Source: CAIOYC01 sp965277345
Lineage (GTDB): Bacteria; Pseudomonadota; Alphaproteobacteria; Caulobacterales; Caulobacteraceae
Length of the DNA stretch: 64,000 nt
Direction: 5' to 3'
Assembly: GCA_965277345.1 (NCBI GenBank)
Contig: CBDICI010000003.1
Location: 1 to 64,000, forward strand
Part shown: piece by piece, positions 1 through 9,178 of the stretch
How the letters are laid out: each line of letters begins with the position of its first letter
Position numbering within the stretch: the stretch's first letter is position 1
The notes under the pieces: generated by a model
Database searches by the model: none
Seen by the model: only the letters and a program-made list of their open reading frames with translations
Told to the model about the DNA's origin: nothing
Translations under genes and position numbers: made by a program

Positions 1-137
1 CGTGTCATGGTTCTACAAGGTTTCACCTCCCGCTTGCCTGCATCTCTCACAATGCGCAAGAGCGCATGTACCACCTTGAAGTCTGGCTCGTGGAATGCTT
101 TTCGAGCGGGATAAGACGATGACTTGTCCCGTCAGAG

Positions 138-805
138 ATGCTTCAGCTTGAAAAGCGGAGCACCGCGATGAGTGAAGAGGAAATCTCGCAGATTGATTTC
201 GAAACGGCCGGAGAAGTGCTTCCTCCGTTGAACCTAGACAGGCCTGTTTGCTGTCTGAAACCAGCAGAAGAAGAACACTCTTCCTATGATTTCGCATCCG
301 CAGAGGCTGCCCTACCTCCGCTCATCATCCCTGGACGATATCCGCTGCCTCCTAACGTGGACACGCTCCCCGACGATGTCTTGCGACAGATCTTCGATTA
401 CCTCGATCCGCGCAAACACCTGCACGATTGCATCTCCGTGAACTCGGTCTTCCATGCATACGCACTGCCGAGGCTGTACAAGTCGATCAGTATCGATATA
501 GACGGACCTCTATTCTCCCTGACTGTTTACAAAGCGCTGCTTGCCAAAGATCACAAAGGCCTCCCACACATTAAAGAAGTGTGCTGCTTCCCGCCGAGTT
601 CGGGCGAAGTATCGAAGGAAGCTCGAGGCTTGATCAAGGATTTCTTAGAAGTACTGCCACATGGCCAGCTTGAACTCTTTCGGTGAGCACGCCAGCGTGA
701 TCCGGGAGGTTCTATGGCTGATCCTATGAATAGGTGGTGGTGCGATTGGACAATCCCTCTCGATATCTGGAAGCTCTTGGTACGAACTCAGCCTAACATC
801 GCCCG
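138..805 (+). CDS. Fungal-type F-box protein, 5' part only, with one intron
   Basis: Eukaryotic gene fragment. From ATG 138 (or ATG 168) the protein runs through an F-box at about residues 76-118 ([18 protein letters not shown], then a [17 protein letters not shown] segment). F-box proteins recruit substrates to SCF ubiquitin ligases, a machinery bacteria lack. An in-frame TGA at 684-686 is removed if 683-733 is spliced out. The joined exons then read [27 protein letters not shown], a sensible continuation. Codon use (tta, aga, tat, cat) and the lower G+C differ from everything after about 810. The gene is cut at the junction with bacterial smc. Most likely ascomycete DNA; the exact species cannot be told. 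Confidence 0.8.
683..733 (+). other. Spliceosomal intron (fungal type, 51 bp)
   Basis: The donor is GTGAGC at 683, the branch-point-like CTGAT lies at 718-722, and the acceptor TAG ends at 733, about 12 nt after the branch adenosine. The length (51 bp) is typical for filamentous fungi. Removal keeps the reading frame and eliminates the only stop codon in the F-box reading frame. Confidence 0.72.
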
Positions 806-810
806 GACAG
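795..810. other. Fungal/bacterial junction (probable assembly chimera)
   Basis: Upstream of about 800 the frame encodes the F-box protein (TQPNI). From 808 a different frame encodes the internal SMC sequence [14 protein letters not shown] without its normal N-terminus. Base composition changes abruptly here. The exact breakpoint cannot be fixed to better than about 15 bases. Confidence 0.75.
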
Positions 811-3800
811 CTGCTGTTCGCCGACGCCTCCACCGGGGCCAACTCGCCGGCCCTGGTCCGCCAGGGGCAGATCAGCGAACTGATCGGGGCCAAGCCCGCC
901 AACCGGCGCCGCATCCTGGAGGAGGCCGCCGGCGTCTCCGGCCTGCACACCCGCCGCCACGAGGCGGACCTGCGCCTGAAGGCGGCGGAGGCCAATCTCG
1001 ACCGGCTGGAGGACGTGGCCGCCGAGCTGGAGGCCGCGCACGGACGTCTGCGCCGCGAAGCGCGCCAGGCGGAAAAATACAAGCGCCTCTCCGCCGAAAT
1101 CCGCAGCCTGCAAGGGGCCGCCCTGCTCGCCCGCTATCGCGACGCCGAGGCCGGGGCGGAGGCGGCGCTGACGGCGGAGGCCGAGGCCGAAGCCCTGGTC
1201 GCCGAGACCGCGCGCAAGACCGCCCGCCTGACGGTGGAAGCCGCCGGCGCGGCCGAGGCGGTCAAGCCGCTGCGCGAGGAGGAGATGGTCGCCGCCGCGG
1301 TGCTGCAGCGCCTGGCCATCGAGCGCGACCGGCTGGAGCGCGAGGCGGCGCAGGCGGCGGCCGAGGTGGCGCGCCTCAAGGCCGAGCTCGGCCGCATCGC
1401 CGAGGATCGCGCCCACGAGGGGCAGGCGCGCGAGGACGCGGCGGAGGCCCTCGGCCGGCTGGAGCGTGAACTGCGCGAGGTCCAAGCCGCCATCGCCGCG
1501 GCGCCGGAACGGGGGCCGGAACTGGCGCGCGCGCTCGACGATGCGGGCCAGGCACGCGCCGCCGCCGATGCGGAGGTAGAACGGCTGGCCACCGAGGCCG
1601 CCGCCGAGGCCGCCCGCCGGCAGGCCCGCCGCGCCCGGCTGGAGGAGGTGGAGAGCCAGGCCCGCGCCGCCGCCCGCCGCGCCGAGGAGGCGCAGGCGAG
1701 GCTCGACCGCACCCGCCGCGCCCTCGCCGCCGCCGAGGCCGACCGGGCGGGCGCTTCGATCCCCGCCGCCGAGCCCGCCGCCGCCCGCGCCGCGCTGGAC
1801 GCCGCCAATGCCGAACTGGCCCGCGTCCGCGCCCGGGTGGAAAGCGCCGAGCGAGAATGGGGCAGGGCCGCCGCGGCCGAGTCCGAGGCGCGCGAGCTCG
1901 CCCGCGCCGCCGACGATGCGCTGCGCAAGCTGAAGTCCGAGGCAGCGGGCCTCGACACCCTGTTCGACAACGGCAAGGTCACGTCCTTCCCGCGCGCGCT
2001 CGACAGCGTGCGGCCCGAGGCCGGCTACGAGGCCGCCGTCGCTGCCGCGCTGGGCGAAGACCTGGACGCCGCGCTCGATCCCCGCGCCCCCGCCTATTGG
2101 GCTGGCGCGAAGGCGCGCACGCAGGCCTGGCCGGCGGGTGTGACGCCGCTGGCCCCGCACATGACGGCGCCGCCGGCCCTGGCCGCCCGCCTTGCCATGG
2201 TCGGGGTGGTGGAGGGCGAGGGGGGTGAACTGGCCAAGGCGCTGCCGGTGGGCGCGCGGCTGGTGTCCAAGGCCGGCGACCTCTGGCGCTGGGACGGGCT
2301 GGTGGTGCGCGCCACCGCCCCGCGTCCCGCCGCCAGGCGCATGGCGCAGAAGGTGCGGCGCGAGGCCCTCGCCACGGAGGTCGAGGCGGCCGAACCGGAC
2401 GCGGCCCGCCTGGCCGAGCTATACCGCGCCGCCCAGGCCATGGTGCGAACGGCGGAGGAGGCGCTACGCAGCGCGCGCCGGGCGCCCGAAGCCGCCGAAC
2501 GCGCCGTCGCCCATGCGCGCGAGACCGCCGAACGCCACGCCCGCGAGGAAGCCCGGCGCGAGGCCCGCCTGCAATCCCTCACCGAGACCTGCGCCCGCTT
2601 CGCGCTGGAACTGGAGGAGGCCGCGGCCGGCCTAGGTGCGAGCGAAGCGGAGCGCGACACGGCCGCTGAGCTGCTGGAGGGCAAGCGCGCCGAAGCGGGC
2701 GAGGACGATGCGCCGGCCGGCGACCAGGGTCTTGCGGCGGCGCGCCGGTCGGCCGCCGCCGCCCGCGAGGCCGAGGCCCGCGCCCGCGCCGCGCTGGACA
2801 ACGAGAGCCGCGCGCGGGAGGGACGCTTGCGCCGCCGCGAGGGGCTGACCCGCGACACCGCAGACTGGACCCGCCGCCTCGCCGCCGCCGACGCCCGGCT
2901 GCAGGCGCTGGACCGCGACGCCGCCCGCACCGATCAGCAGCTCAGGTCTGCCGCCGACGCGCCTGAACGGCTGGGGGGGCGCACACGGACGCTGCTGGAC
3001 GAGGTATCCGCCGCCGAGGCGCGCCGCCGGGCCGCCGCCGACACGCTCGCCGCCGCCGAGGCCGCCTCCACCGAGGCCGACCGCGCCGGCCGCGTCGCCG
3101 AGCAGGCCGCGGGCCAGGCGCGCGAACGGCGGGCGGCGGAGGCGGTGCGGGTGGAAGGGGCGCGCGAGCGGCTGATCGGCGCGCTGGAGCAGCTTCGCGC
3201 CGCCACCCGGCTGGAGCCCGCGGCGCTGGCCCGCGCGCTGGACGAGGCCGCCGTGGCCATCCCCACCGACGCCGAGGGGGTGGAGACGCATCTGGCGGCG
3301 CTGGAGCGCGAGCGCGACCAACTCGGCGCCGTCAATCTCCGCGCCGAGGAGGAGGTGGCGGAACACGCCCAGCGGCTGGAGACCATGCGCGGCGAGCGCG
3401 CCGACCTGACCGACGCCATTTCGCGGCTGCGCGGCGGGATCGAGGAGCTGAACAGCGAGGGGCGCGAGCGCCTGATGGCCGCCTTCGACAAGATCAACGA
3501 GAGCTTCAAGACCCTGTTCCAGACCCTGTTCGAGGGCGGCGAGGCCGAGCTGCGGCTGGTGGAATCCGACGATCCGCTGGAGGCTGGGTTGGAAATCTAC
3601 GCCTGCCCGCCCGGCAAGCGCATGGCGGTGATGAGCCTGATGAGCGGCGGCGAACAGGCGCTGACCGCCACCGCCCTGATCTTCGCCGTCTTCCTCGCCA
3701 ATCCCGCGCCGATCTGCGTGCTGGACGAGGTGGACGCGCCGCTGGACGACGCCAATGTGGACCGCTTCTGCAAGATGCTGGACCAGATGCGCCGGCTCAC

Positions 3801-3945
3801 CGACACCCGCTTCATCGCCATCACCCACAACCCGGTGACCATGAGCCGCATGGACCGCCTTTACGGCGTCACCATGGCCGAGCGCGGCGTCTCGCAGCTC
3901 GTGTCGGTGGACCTGAAACAGGCGGAGGCGCTGGCGGCGGAGTAG
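808..3945 (+). CDS. smc: Chromosome segregation protein SMC, 5'-truncated
   Basis: Condensin-type ATPase that organises the chromosome with ScpA/ScpB. About 1045 residues are present. The frame is open from 808 ([41 protein letters not shown]) to TAG 3943. Two very Ala/Arg/Glu-rich coiled-coil arms flank the hinge (about nt 1950-2330, [19 protein letters not shown]). The C-terminal head carries the ABC signature ([15 protein letters not shown]) and Walker B ([16 protein letters not shown]). The first ~100 residues, including Walker A, are missing because the contig switches to fungal DNA upstream. The gene is probably intact in the real genome. SMC lies near the F0 genes in Caulobacter as well. 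Confidence 0.93.
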   Translation, partial: QLLFADASTGANSPALVRQGQISELIGAKPANRRRILEEAAGVSGLHTRRHEADLRLKAAEANLDRLEDVAAELEAAHGRLRREARQAEKYKRLSAEIRSLQGAALLARYRDAEAGAEAALTAEAEAEALVAETARKTARLTVEAAGAAEAVKPLREEEMVAAAVLQRLAIERDRLEREAAQAAAEVARLKAELGRIAEDRAHEGQAREDAAEALGRLERELREVQAAIAAAPERGPELARALDDAGQARAAADAEVERLATEAAAEAARRQARRARLEEVESQARAAARRAEEAQARLDRTRRALAAAEADRAGASIPAAEPAAARAALDAANAELARVRARVESAEREWGRAAAAESEARELARAADDALRKLKSEAAGLDTLFDNGKVTSFPRALDSVRPEAGYEAAVAAALGEDLDAALDPRAPAYWAGAKARTQAWPAGVTPLAPHMTAPPALAARLAMVGVVEGEGGELAKALPVGARLVSKAGDLWRWDGLVVRATAPRPAARRMAQKVRREALATEVEAAEPDAARLAELYRAAQAMVRTAEEALRSARRAPEAAERAVAHARETAERHAREEARREARLQSLTETCARFALELEEAAAGLGASEAERDTAAELLEGKRAEAGEDDAPAGDQGLAAARRSAAAAREAEARARAALDNESRAREGRLRRREGLTRDTADWTRRLAAADARLQALDRDAARTDQQLRSAADAPERLGGRTRTLLDEVSAAEARRRAAADTLAAAEAASTEADRAGRVAEQAAGQARERRAAEAVRVEGARERLIGALEQLRAATRLEPAALARALDEAAVAIPTDAEGVETHLAALERERDQLGAVNLRAEEEVAEHAQRLETMRGERADLTDAISRLRGGIEELNSEGRERLMAAFDKINESFKTLFQTLFEGGEAELRLVESDDPLEAGLEIYACPPGKRMAVMSLMSGGEQALTATALIFAVFLANPAPICVLDEVDAPLDDANVDRFCKMLDQMRRLTDTRFIAITHNPVTMSRMDRLYGVTMAERGVSQLVSVDLKQAEALAAE

Positions 3946-4008
3946 GGTGTGAGCCTCATAAGTATGATATAGTGCGCAGTATGAGATAGCGCCGAAGGAG
4001 GCAATCAG

Positions 4009-4131
4009 GAGCTGACGGCGCTTAAGACGGATATTGACCGCGGCCTTGCCGACCTCGCCGCCAACAGGACTACGGACTTCGACACCGACAAAATCATTGC
4101 CCGAGGGAGGAAGCTATTGGCCGCCCGCTAA
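4009..4131 (+). pseudogene. ParD-like antitoxin remnant
   Basis: The frame 4009-4131 encodes ELTALKTDIDRGLADLAANR followed by a DFDTDKIIARGRKLLAAR tail ending at TAA. This resembles the C-terminal half of ParD/CopG-type antitoxins. The ribbon-helix-helix N-terminus is missing: no start codon or N-terminal domain is found upstream, and 3946-4008 carries only stop-rich sequence. It sits directly before a broken ParE-like gene, as antitoxins normally do. Confidence 0.55.
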
Positions 4132-4402
4132 CCCTCCGCCTCACGGACACGGCCGAGGACGATCTCGCCGAAATCTGGACCCATATCGCGCGGAAGCATC
4201 CGAACGCGTCGCCACCAGGTTCGTCCAGGCGTTGAAGACGGGGCTTGAACCGCTGCTTACTTTTCCGCTGTCCGGGCCTTCGCGCGACTACTTGGCGACG
4301 GGTCTGCGTGCAAGCCTCCACGGCGCGTACGTTCAAGAGACGCGGCCACGGCGCTATGGGCCGGCGGCGACACCAATGAATGACAGTTTCCTGCTGAATT
4401 GA
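4119..4402 (+). pseudogene. ParE-like toxin remnant, frameshifted
   Basis: A frame starting near 4119 reads RPLTLRLTDTAEDDLAEIWTHIAR, the typical ParE/RelE N-terminus. It then runs into a stop after SPPGSSRR. Near 4190 the homology continues in another frame (ASERVATRFVQALKTGLEPL, then LSGPSRDYLATGLRAS). A single indel has therefore broken the gene. The C-terminal strand is also replaced by unrelated sequence. Together with the ParD remnant this is a dead toxin-antitoxin locus between smc and the atp operon. Confidence 0.6.
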
Positions 4403-4448
4403 AAATTACACAATATAATTCAATGAGATAAAGCGCTCGCTCTCGCGC

Positions 4449-4475
4449 TTGACCTCCCGCGCGGGCGTCTATAGG
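4449..4475 (+). promoter_or_regulatory. Candidate promoter of the atp (F0) operon
   Basis: TTGACC at 4449-4454 and TATAGG at 4470-4475 are separated by 15 bases, 60 bases before the first atp gene. The spacing is short for E. coli sigma70 but resembles Caulobacter housekeeping promoters. Sequence-only prediction. Confidence 0.35.
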
Positions 4476-4534
4476 TTCCGCCGCGATCACGGACGGGGCA
4501 TCGCTTCGGCCGCCACCACCGCATCGCAGTCATC

Positions 4535-4888
4535 ATGTCCCCTGCCCAAGAGCCCCGCGAAGAGGCGATACGCCGCCTCGAGCAACGGGCCTCGGCGCTT
4601 GGGGCGCGAACCCAGCGTCCCTTGACGCGGCACGCGGGCGAACAGGCGGTCGGCCAGGCCTACAGGATCATCGCCGAACTGATCGGCGGGGTGCTGTTGG
4701 GACTGGGGGGTGGGTTTGTGGTGGTGTGGGCCTTCAAGGTCCCCACAGCCGTCGGACTGATCGGGGGCGTGCTTATCGGCTTCGCTCTTTCGCTATGGCT
4801 GGCCAACCGCACCGCGCAACGGCTGATGGCGATGGCCAAACAGGAAGGCGAGCCGAGGTCGGTTCCCTTCGACGACGACGAGGAGTGA
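4535..4888 (+). CDS. atpI: ATP synthase protein I (AtpI)
   Basis: Small membrane protein of 117 residues, first gene of the F0 operon. AtpI proteins assist assembly of the c-ring and may handle Mg2+. There are two predicted transmembrane segments (about residues 45-66, [17 protein letters not shown]; and 71-90) rich in glycine, a hydrophilic N-terminus and an acidic C-terminus ending DDDEE. It is followed after 9 bases by atpB. Family assignment rests on position, size and the two-helix Gly-rich layout. Confidence 0.85.
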   Translation: MSPAQEPREEAIRRLEQRASALGARTQRPLTRHAGEQAVGQAYRIIAELIGGVLLGLGGGFVVVWAFKVPTAVGLIGGVLIGFALSLWLANRTAQRLMAMAKQEGEPRSVPFDDDEE

Positions 4889-4897
4889 CCTGGGCCG

Positions 4898-5686
4898 ATG
4901 GCCGCCGATCCGATTCATCAGTTCCAAATCACCAAGCTCATGGATTTCGGGCGGGTGAACCTGCCGCTGATCGGCAGGACCGATCTGGCGTTCACCAATT
5001 CGCACCTGGCGATGACCATCGCCTTTCTGGTGATCGTGATCTTCCTGACCATCGTCACCTCGGGGATGAAGGTGGTGCCCTCGCGCACTCAGGCGGTGGG
5101 CGAGCAACTGTTCACCATGATCGACGACCTCGGCGAATCGATCATCGGTCACGAGGGCAAGCGACTGTTTCCCTTCGTGTTCACCATCTTCAGCTTCATT
5201 CTGGCCATGAACGTGCTGGGCCTGCTGCTCACCTTCACGGTCACCTCGCAGCTGGCCATCACCGCCACCTTCGCCATACTGACGATCGGCCTCGTGTTTC
5301 TGATCGGCTTCTTTCGCCACGGTATCGGCTTCTTCAGGCTGTTCGTCCCGGGCGGCGTGCCCTGGTACGCCATCTGGCTGGTGGTGCCGATCGAGATTGT
5401 CTCGTTCCTGCTACGCCCCTTCACCCTGGCGCTGCGTCTGTTCGGCAACATGCTGGGCGGGCACGTGGCGCTGAAGGTGTTCGCCGGCTTCGTCGTGGCG
5501 CTGGGCGCGCTCGCGGCGGGCGGCGGGCTCGGCTGGCTCGGCCTGCCGGGGGCGGCGCTGCCGCTGGCCATGGTGGTGGCGCTGACCGCGCTGGAATGCC
5601 TGGTGGCCTTCCTGCAAGCCTTCGTTTTCGCCGTTCTGACCTGCATCTACCTCAACGATGTGGTCAATCTCGGCCACGGGCATTAG
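4898..5686 (+). CDS. atpB: F0F1 ATP synthase subunit a
   Basis: Subunit a (262 residues) forms the proton half-channels next to the c-ring in the inner membrane. It is highly hydrophobic with several membrane helices. The conserved helix [19 protein letters not shown] contains the essential arginine that faces the c-ring carboxylate, and the last helix carries the ending typical of subunit a. N-terminal [12 protein letters not shown] is characteristic of alphaproteobacterial AtpB. It lies between atpI and atpE. Confidence 0.97.
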   Translation: MAADPIHQFQITKLMDFGRVNLPLIGRTDLAFTNSHLAMTIAFLVIVIFLTIVTSGMKVVPSRTQAVGEQLFTMIDDLGESIIGHEGKRLFPFVFTIFSFILAMNVLGLLLTFTVTSQLAITATFAILTIGLVFLIGFFRHGIGFFRLFVPGGVPWYAIWLVVPIEIVSFLLRPFTLALRLFGNMLGGHVALKVFAGFVVALGALAAGGGLGWLGLPGAALPLAMVVALTALECLVAFLQAFVFAVLTCIYLNDVVNLGHGH

Positions 5687-5739
5687 AAGCCCGACCCGAC
5701 CATCCACAAACCTCCATTCTCACGACGGGACTGCACATC

Positions 5740-5964
5740 ATGGACGTTACGGCTGCTAAGCAAATCGGCGCGGGCCTCGCCACCCTCGGCATGATCGGCG
5801 CCGGCATCGGCGTGGGCCAGGTGTTCGGCAGCTTCCTGACGGGCGCCTTGCGCAATCCGTCGGCCGCCGCCAGCCAGATCGGCAACCTGTTCGTGGGCGC
5901 CGCCCTGGCGGAGGCCCTCGGCATCCTGGCCTTCGTGCTCGGCATCCTGCTGAAGTACGGCTGA
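5740..5964 (+). CDS. atpE: F0F1 ATP synthase subunit c
   Basis: Ring-forming proteolipid of 74 residues with two membrane helices. The polar loop RNP is at residues 38-40. The proton-binding carboxylate is Glu58 in ALAEALGIL. The Gly/Ala-rich first helix ([18 protein letters not shown]) allows tight ring packing. The start is ATG 5740; the open frame upstream of it is only read-through. A G+C hairpin follows the gene (5984-6007). Confidence 0.97.
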   Translation: MDVTAAKQIGAGLATLGMIGAGIGVGQVFGSFLTGALRNPSAAASQIGNLFVGAALAEALGILAFVLGILLKYG

Positions 5965-5983
5965 TCCACCCCCTCCGTTCGCG

Positions 5984-6007
5984 GGGCGCGCCTTCCCTTG
6001 CGCGCCC
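5984..6007 (+). promoter_or_regulatory. mRNA hairpin between atpE and atpF'
   Basis: GGGCGCG (5984-5990) and CGCGCCC (6001-6007) form a 7-bp perfect stem with a 10-base loop in the 70-base gap. No T-run follows, so it is not a classical terminator. A stabiliser of the upstream subunit c message or partial attenuator is possible, because subunit c is needed in excess. Confidence 0.35.
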
Positions 6008-6034
6008 TGACCCGGTTTTGACGACGGACACGGA

Positions 6035-6637
6035 ATGGCCCAGCCCCAGATAGAGACCTATGCGCACCCTCCGACCGCCGAACGCGCTGCGGAGACCGCG
6101 GCGACGCACGCCGGCCAGACCCAGACCACGGAGTCGACCGGGACCTCCGCCGGCCTGCCCCAGTTCCAGTTCCAGCACTGGCCGGGGCAGATAGCCTACC
6201 TCCTGATCCTGTTCGCCATCCTCTACGTCTTGATGTGGAAGGTGTTCGCGCCGCGTATCCGCAAGATCTTCGACGAGCGGGAGGCCACCATCGGCGGCGC
6301 CATCGCCAGCGCCCGCCAGGTGCAGGCGGAGGCCGCCGCCCAGGCCGATGCCGCGCGCCAGGCCCTGGCCGACGCCCGCGCCAGGGCCCAGAAGACCGCC
6401 GCCGACGCCAAGGCCAAGGTTGACGCCGACGCCAAGGCGCAGAAGGACGCCCTCGAGGCCGATCTCTCCGCCCAGCTTACGGCCGCGGAAGCCGGCATCC
6501 GCACCGCGCGCGACGCCGCCATGGCCAGCGTGAACACCGTCGCCGGCGACACCGCCCAGGCGATCATCGAGAAGCTGACCGGGACGCCGGCCACCGGCGC
6601 GCAGGTCTCGGCCGCGCTCGCGACCCTGCAAGGATAA
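6035..6637 (+). CDS. atpF': F0F1 ATP synthase subunit b'
   Basis: Peripheral-stalk subunit (200 residues) of the b' type found in alphaproteobacteria and cyanobacteria. The N-terminal ~50 residues are polar and Thr/Gln-rich. One membrane helix follows at about 52-71 (IAYLLILFAILYVLMWKVF), then a long Ala/Lys/Asp-rich coiled coil. It pairs with AtpF (next gene, 4 bases downstream) to form the b-b' stator heterodimer. Confidence 0.92.
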   Translation: MAQPQIETYAHPPTAERAAETAATHAGQTQTTESTGTSAGLPQFQFQHWPGQIAYLLILFAILYVLMWKVFAPRIRKIFDEREATIGGAIASARQVQAEAAAQADAARQALADARARAQKTAADAKAKVDADAKAQKDALEADLSAQLTAAEAGIRTARDAAMASVNTVAGDTAQAIIEKLTGTPATGAQVSAALATLQG

Positions 6638-6641
6638 GGCG

Positions 6642-7157
6642 ATGCCCGCGTTCTTCGACCTGGAGTTCTGGAGCCTGGCCAACCCCGAACTGTGGGTGGC
6701 CATCGGCCTCGTCCTGTTCCTGGCCGTGGTCTGGTTCGCCGGCGGGTTCCGTTTCGCGCTGGGCGCGCTCGACGCCAAGGCCGCCAGGATCAAGGAAGAC
6801 CTGGACGAGGCCGCACGCCTGCGCGCCGAGGCCGAGGCAATGCTGGCTGAAATCCGCACGCAGCGCGACGAGGCCGAGGTGCAGGGCGCCCAGATGCTGG
6901 AGGAGGCGCGGACCGAAGCCACCCGCCTCGCCGCCGAGGCCAAGGTGAAGCTGGAGGAGCAGATCGTCCGCCGCAAGGCCCTGGCGGAGCGGCGCATCGC
7001 CAATGCCGAGACCCAGGCGACGGCGGAGGTGAAGGCCGCCGCCGCCGACCTCGCCGCCCAACTGGCCGAAGCGGTGCTGGCAGAGCGGGTCAAGGTCATG
7101 AAGACCGACCCCTCCATCGACGCGGCGGCAGGCCAGCTGGCCGAGCGGCTGCAGTAG
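6642..7157 (+). CDS. atpF: F0F1 ATP synthase subunit b
   Basis: Peripheral-stalk subunit of 171 residues with a single membrane helix at about 17-34 (ELWVAIGLVLFLAVVWFA) and an alpha-helical, charge-rich tail that contacts F1. It is the last gene of the F0 cluster. F1 genes are absent, which is the normal split arrangement in alphaproteobacteria. A G/C-run repeat begins 6 bases after the stop and separates it from the convergent leuB. Confidence 0.93.
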   Translation: MPAFFDLEFWSLANPELWVAIGLVLFLAVVWFAGGFRFALGALDAKAARIKEDLDEAARLRAEAEAMLAEIRTQRDEAEVQGAQMLEEARTEATRLAAEAKVKLEEQIVRRKALAERRIANAETQATAEVKAAAADLAAQLAEAVLAERVKVMKTDPSIDAAAGQLAERLQ

Positions 7158-7162
7158 ATAGT

Positions 7163-7295
7163 TCCTCCCTCGCGAAGCGGGGGACGGGGATCGCCTGCAA
7201 GGTCGTGGAGAGGGCCGCCGCGCCCTGTCCGGTTGTCGTCCCGCCGCCCCCTTCACCGCTTCGCGGTCCCCCTCTCCCTCTGCAAGGGGGAGGAG
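7163..7295. repeat. C/G-run palindromic repeat between atpF and leuB
   Basis: Starts CTCCCTCGCGAAGCGGGGG and ends CCCTCTGCAAGGGGGAGGAG, with an internal CCCTTCACCGCTTCGCGGTC segment. It belongs to the same broad class as the elements at 20113, 21906, 34508, 51749, 53643 and 58772. It lies between two convergent genes and touches both 3' ends, so it may act as a bidirectional terminator. Confidence 0.6.
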
Positions 7296-7304
7296 CGGTT
7301 TGAT

Positions 7305-8384
7305 CTACAGCCGCTCCACCACGGCCTTGCCCATGCCTTCGGTCCCCACCCGGCGGGCGTCTTCTGCGCCGATCAGGTCCGCCGTGCGATAGCCATCGTC
7401 CAGCGCCCGGCCTACCGCCGCCTCTACCCGGTCCGCCAGCTCCGGCCGGCCGAGCTGAAGGCGCAGCGCCATGGCGAGGCTGAGGATCGCCGCGCAGGGA
7501 TTGGCCACGCCCTGGCCGGCGATATCGGGCGCCGAGCCGTGGATCGGCTCGTACAGGCCGGGCGTCCCCGGTTCGCCCAGCGCGGCGGAGGGCAACATGC
7601 CGAGCGATCCGGTCAGCATGGCGGCGGCGTCCGACAGCAGGTCGCCGAACAGGTTGTCGGTGACGATCACGTCAAACTGCCTGGGCCGGCGCACCAGCTG
7701 CATGGCGCAGTTGTCGGCGTACATGTGGGTCAGCGCGATATCCGGATATTCGGCGTCGCGCAGCTTTTGCACCTCCTCGCGCCAGAGCAGGCCGGTCTCC
7801 ATCACATTGGCCTTCTCCGCCGAGCACACCTTGCCGGTGCGCGTCCGCGCCAGCGCGAAGGCCGCGCGGGCGATGCGGACGATCTCGCCGGTGGTGTAGA
7901 CCTGCGTGTTCACCCCCCGGCGCTGGCCGTCGGGCAGGGTCTCGATCCCGCGCGGCCGGCCGAAATAGACCCCGCCGATCAGCTCGCGCACGATCACCAG
8001 GTCCAGGCCCTCGATGTATTCCCGCTTCAGGGTCGAGGCGTCGGCCAGCGCCGGATAGCACAGGGCCGGGCGCAGGTTGGCGTAGAGGCCGAGCCCCGAG
8101 CGCAGGGCCAACAACCCCTGTTCCGGCCGGGTGGCGTAGGGCTGGTCCGCCCATTTCGGCCCGCCCACCGCCCCCATGATCACCGCATCGGACGCCTTCG
8201 CCCGCTCCAGTGTCCGCCGGGTCAGTGGTACGCCGCGGGCGTCGATGGCGGCGCCGCCCAAGAGGTCGTGCTCGATCGCGGCGTCCAGGCCGAAGCGGTC
8301 GTTCAGCGCACGGATCACCCCTTCTACCTCGGCCGTCACCTCCGGCCCGATGCCGTCGCCGGGGAGGAGCAGGATGCGCGTCAT
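7305..8384 (-). CDS. leuB: 3-isopropylmalate dehydrogenase
   Basis: Third step of leucine synthesis: NAD-dependent oxidation and decarboxylation of 3-isopropylmalate. 359 residues, normal length. Motifs are LLPGDGIGPEV at the N-terminus, the substrate-binding arginines in LRSGLGLYANLRP, IVRELIGGVYFG, and the metal-binding DNLFGDLLSDAAAMLTGSLG followed by EPIHGSAPDIAG, which includes the NAD-selecting region. leuA, leuC and leuD are not in the window. Confidence 0.97.
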   Translation of the reverse strand: MTRILLLPGDGIGPEVTAEVEGVIRALNDRFGLDAAIEHDLLGGAAIDARGVPLTRRTLERAKASDAVIMGAVGGPKWADQPYATRPEQGLLALRSGLGLYANLRPALCYPALADASTLKREYIEGLDLVIVRELIGGVYFGRPRGIETLPDGQRRGVNTQVYTTGEIVRIARAAFALARTRTGKVCSAEKANVMETGLLWREEVQKLRDAEYPDIALTHMYADNCAMQLVRRPRQFDVIVTDNLFGDLLSDAAAMLTGSLGMLPSAALGEPGTPGLYEPIHGSAPDIAGQGVANPCAAILSLAMALRLQLGRPELADRVEAAVGRALDDGYRTADLIGAEDARRVGTEGMGKAVVERL

Positions 8385-8511
8385 GGACAGAACTCGCCTG
8401 GATGTCTGGAAGTCTCGTCATAGCGCGTTGGCGGCGGTGGCCATAGCCGTCGCCCAGGACATCGGAGACCGATCCTTCGAAGACATGGCGCGCCCAAAAC
8501 GCGACATCGGC

Positions 8512-8538
8512 GACGCACTTATCCAACCGAAGTGCGTC
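8512..8538. promoter_or_regulatory. Inverted repeat upstream of the HTH gene (possible operator)
   Basis: GACGCACTT (8512-8520) and AAGTGCGTC (8530-8538) are a 9-bp perfect inverted repeat with a 9-base spacer, 17 bases before ATG 8556. It could be an operator, possibly for the helix-turn-helix protein itself, or a hairpin in the leader. Confidence 0.45.
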
Positions 8539-8555
8539 TGCCGCACAATGGCGGC

Positions 8556-9131
8556 ATGAAAGCCAAACCCGTCACCCTCTATCACGCCGCCGCGCCGGAG
8601 ACCTGGACGCTGATCCGCGCCGCCTATCTGTCGGGGCTGTCGGCCCCCACCGTCGCAGCCCGCTTCGGCGTCACCGTCTCGGCCATCCGCAAGCGGGCCA
8701 TGCGTGAGGGCTGGACCAAGCAGGCGCTGGCGAAAACCCGCGCCGCCGCCTTCGATGCGCCCCGGGCGGACGCCGCCGACGATCCGCGCCGGCCGCCCAC
8801 GCGGGTCGATCCCATGGCGCTGGCCCGCCACGCCCTGCTGTCCGCCGCCCAGGCGCTGGCCGAGGGGCGAGGGGCCCAGGCCCGCTCCCTGGCCCTGGCG
8901 GCCGAGACGATCGCCAGACTCAACGACCTCATCCCCGCCGATATCGACCCCGAAACGCCCGAACAGATCGAGGCGAGACAGCGGTACTTCGAGGACTGCG
9001 TATTCGAGCTCGGCTGCGAGGTGGCCGAGGGCATGGCCCGGGGCGGCTACATCCCGCCGAGCCTGAAAAACCGCGTGGAGGCCTGGCGACGCAAGCACGG
9101 GTTCGATCCGGCTTTCCCGCCCGAGCCTTAG
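8556..9131 (+). CDS. Helix-turn-helix protein of unknown role
   Basis: About 191 residues. The N-terminal part has a helix-turn-helix pattern ([20 protein letters not shown] then [16 protein letters not shown]), as in terminase-small-subunit-like or resolvase-like HTH domains. The middle is Ala/Arg-rich and the C-terminus ([20 protein letters not shown], then [11 protein letters not shown]) looks like a conserved alphaproteobacterial family. ATG 8556 is preferred over in-frame GTG 8532, because the latter lies inside the right arm of the inverted repeat. Function unknown; DNA binding is likely. It lies between leuB (divergent) and icd. Confidence 0.75.
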   Translation: MKAKPVTLYHAAAPETWTLIRAAYLSGLSAPTVAARFGVTVSAIRKRAMREGWTKQALAKTRAAAFDAPRADAADDPRRPPTRVDPMALARHALLSAAQALAEGRGAQARSLALAAETIARLNDLIPADIDPETPEQIEARQRYFEDCVFELGCEVAEGMARGGYIPPSLKNRVEAWRRKHGFDPAFPPEP

Positions 9132-9178
9132 CCTCTATAGCGTCGCCAGCATTTGAAACCGCGTCAGGAAGCTCGCCC

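Noticed and set aside
714..1469. 251-codon frame spanning the fungal/bacterial junction
   Set aside because: Begins in the fungal exon and continues as an out-of-frame Arg/Gly-rich shadow of smc. It is not a real fusion protein.
793..2160. Minus-strand frame across the junction and smc arm
   Set aside because: Shadow of the coiled-coil region; no start signal or family.
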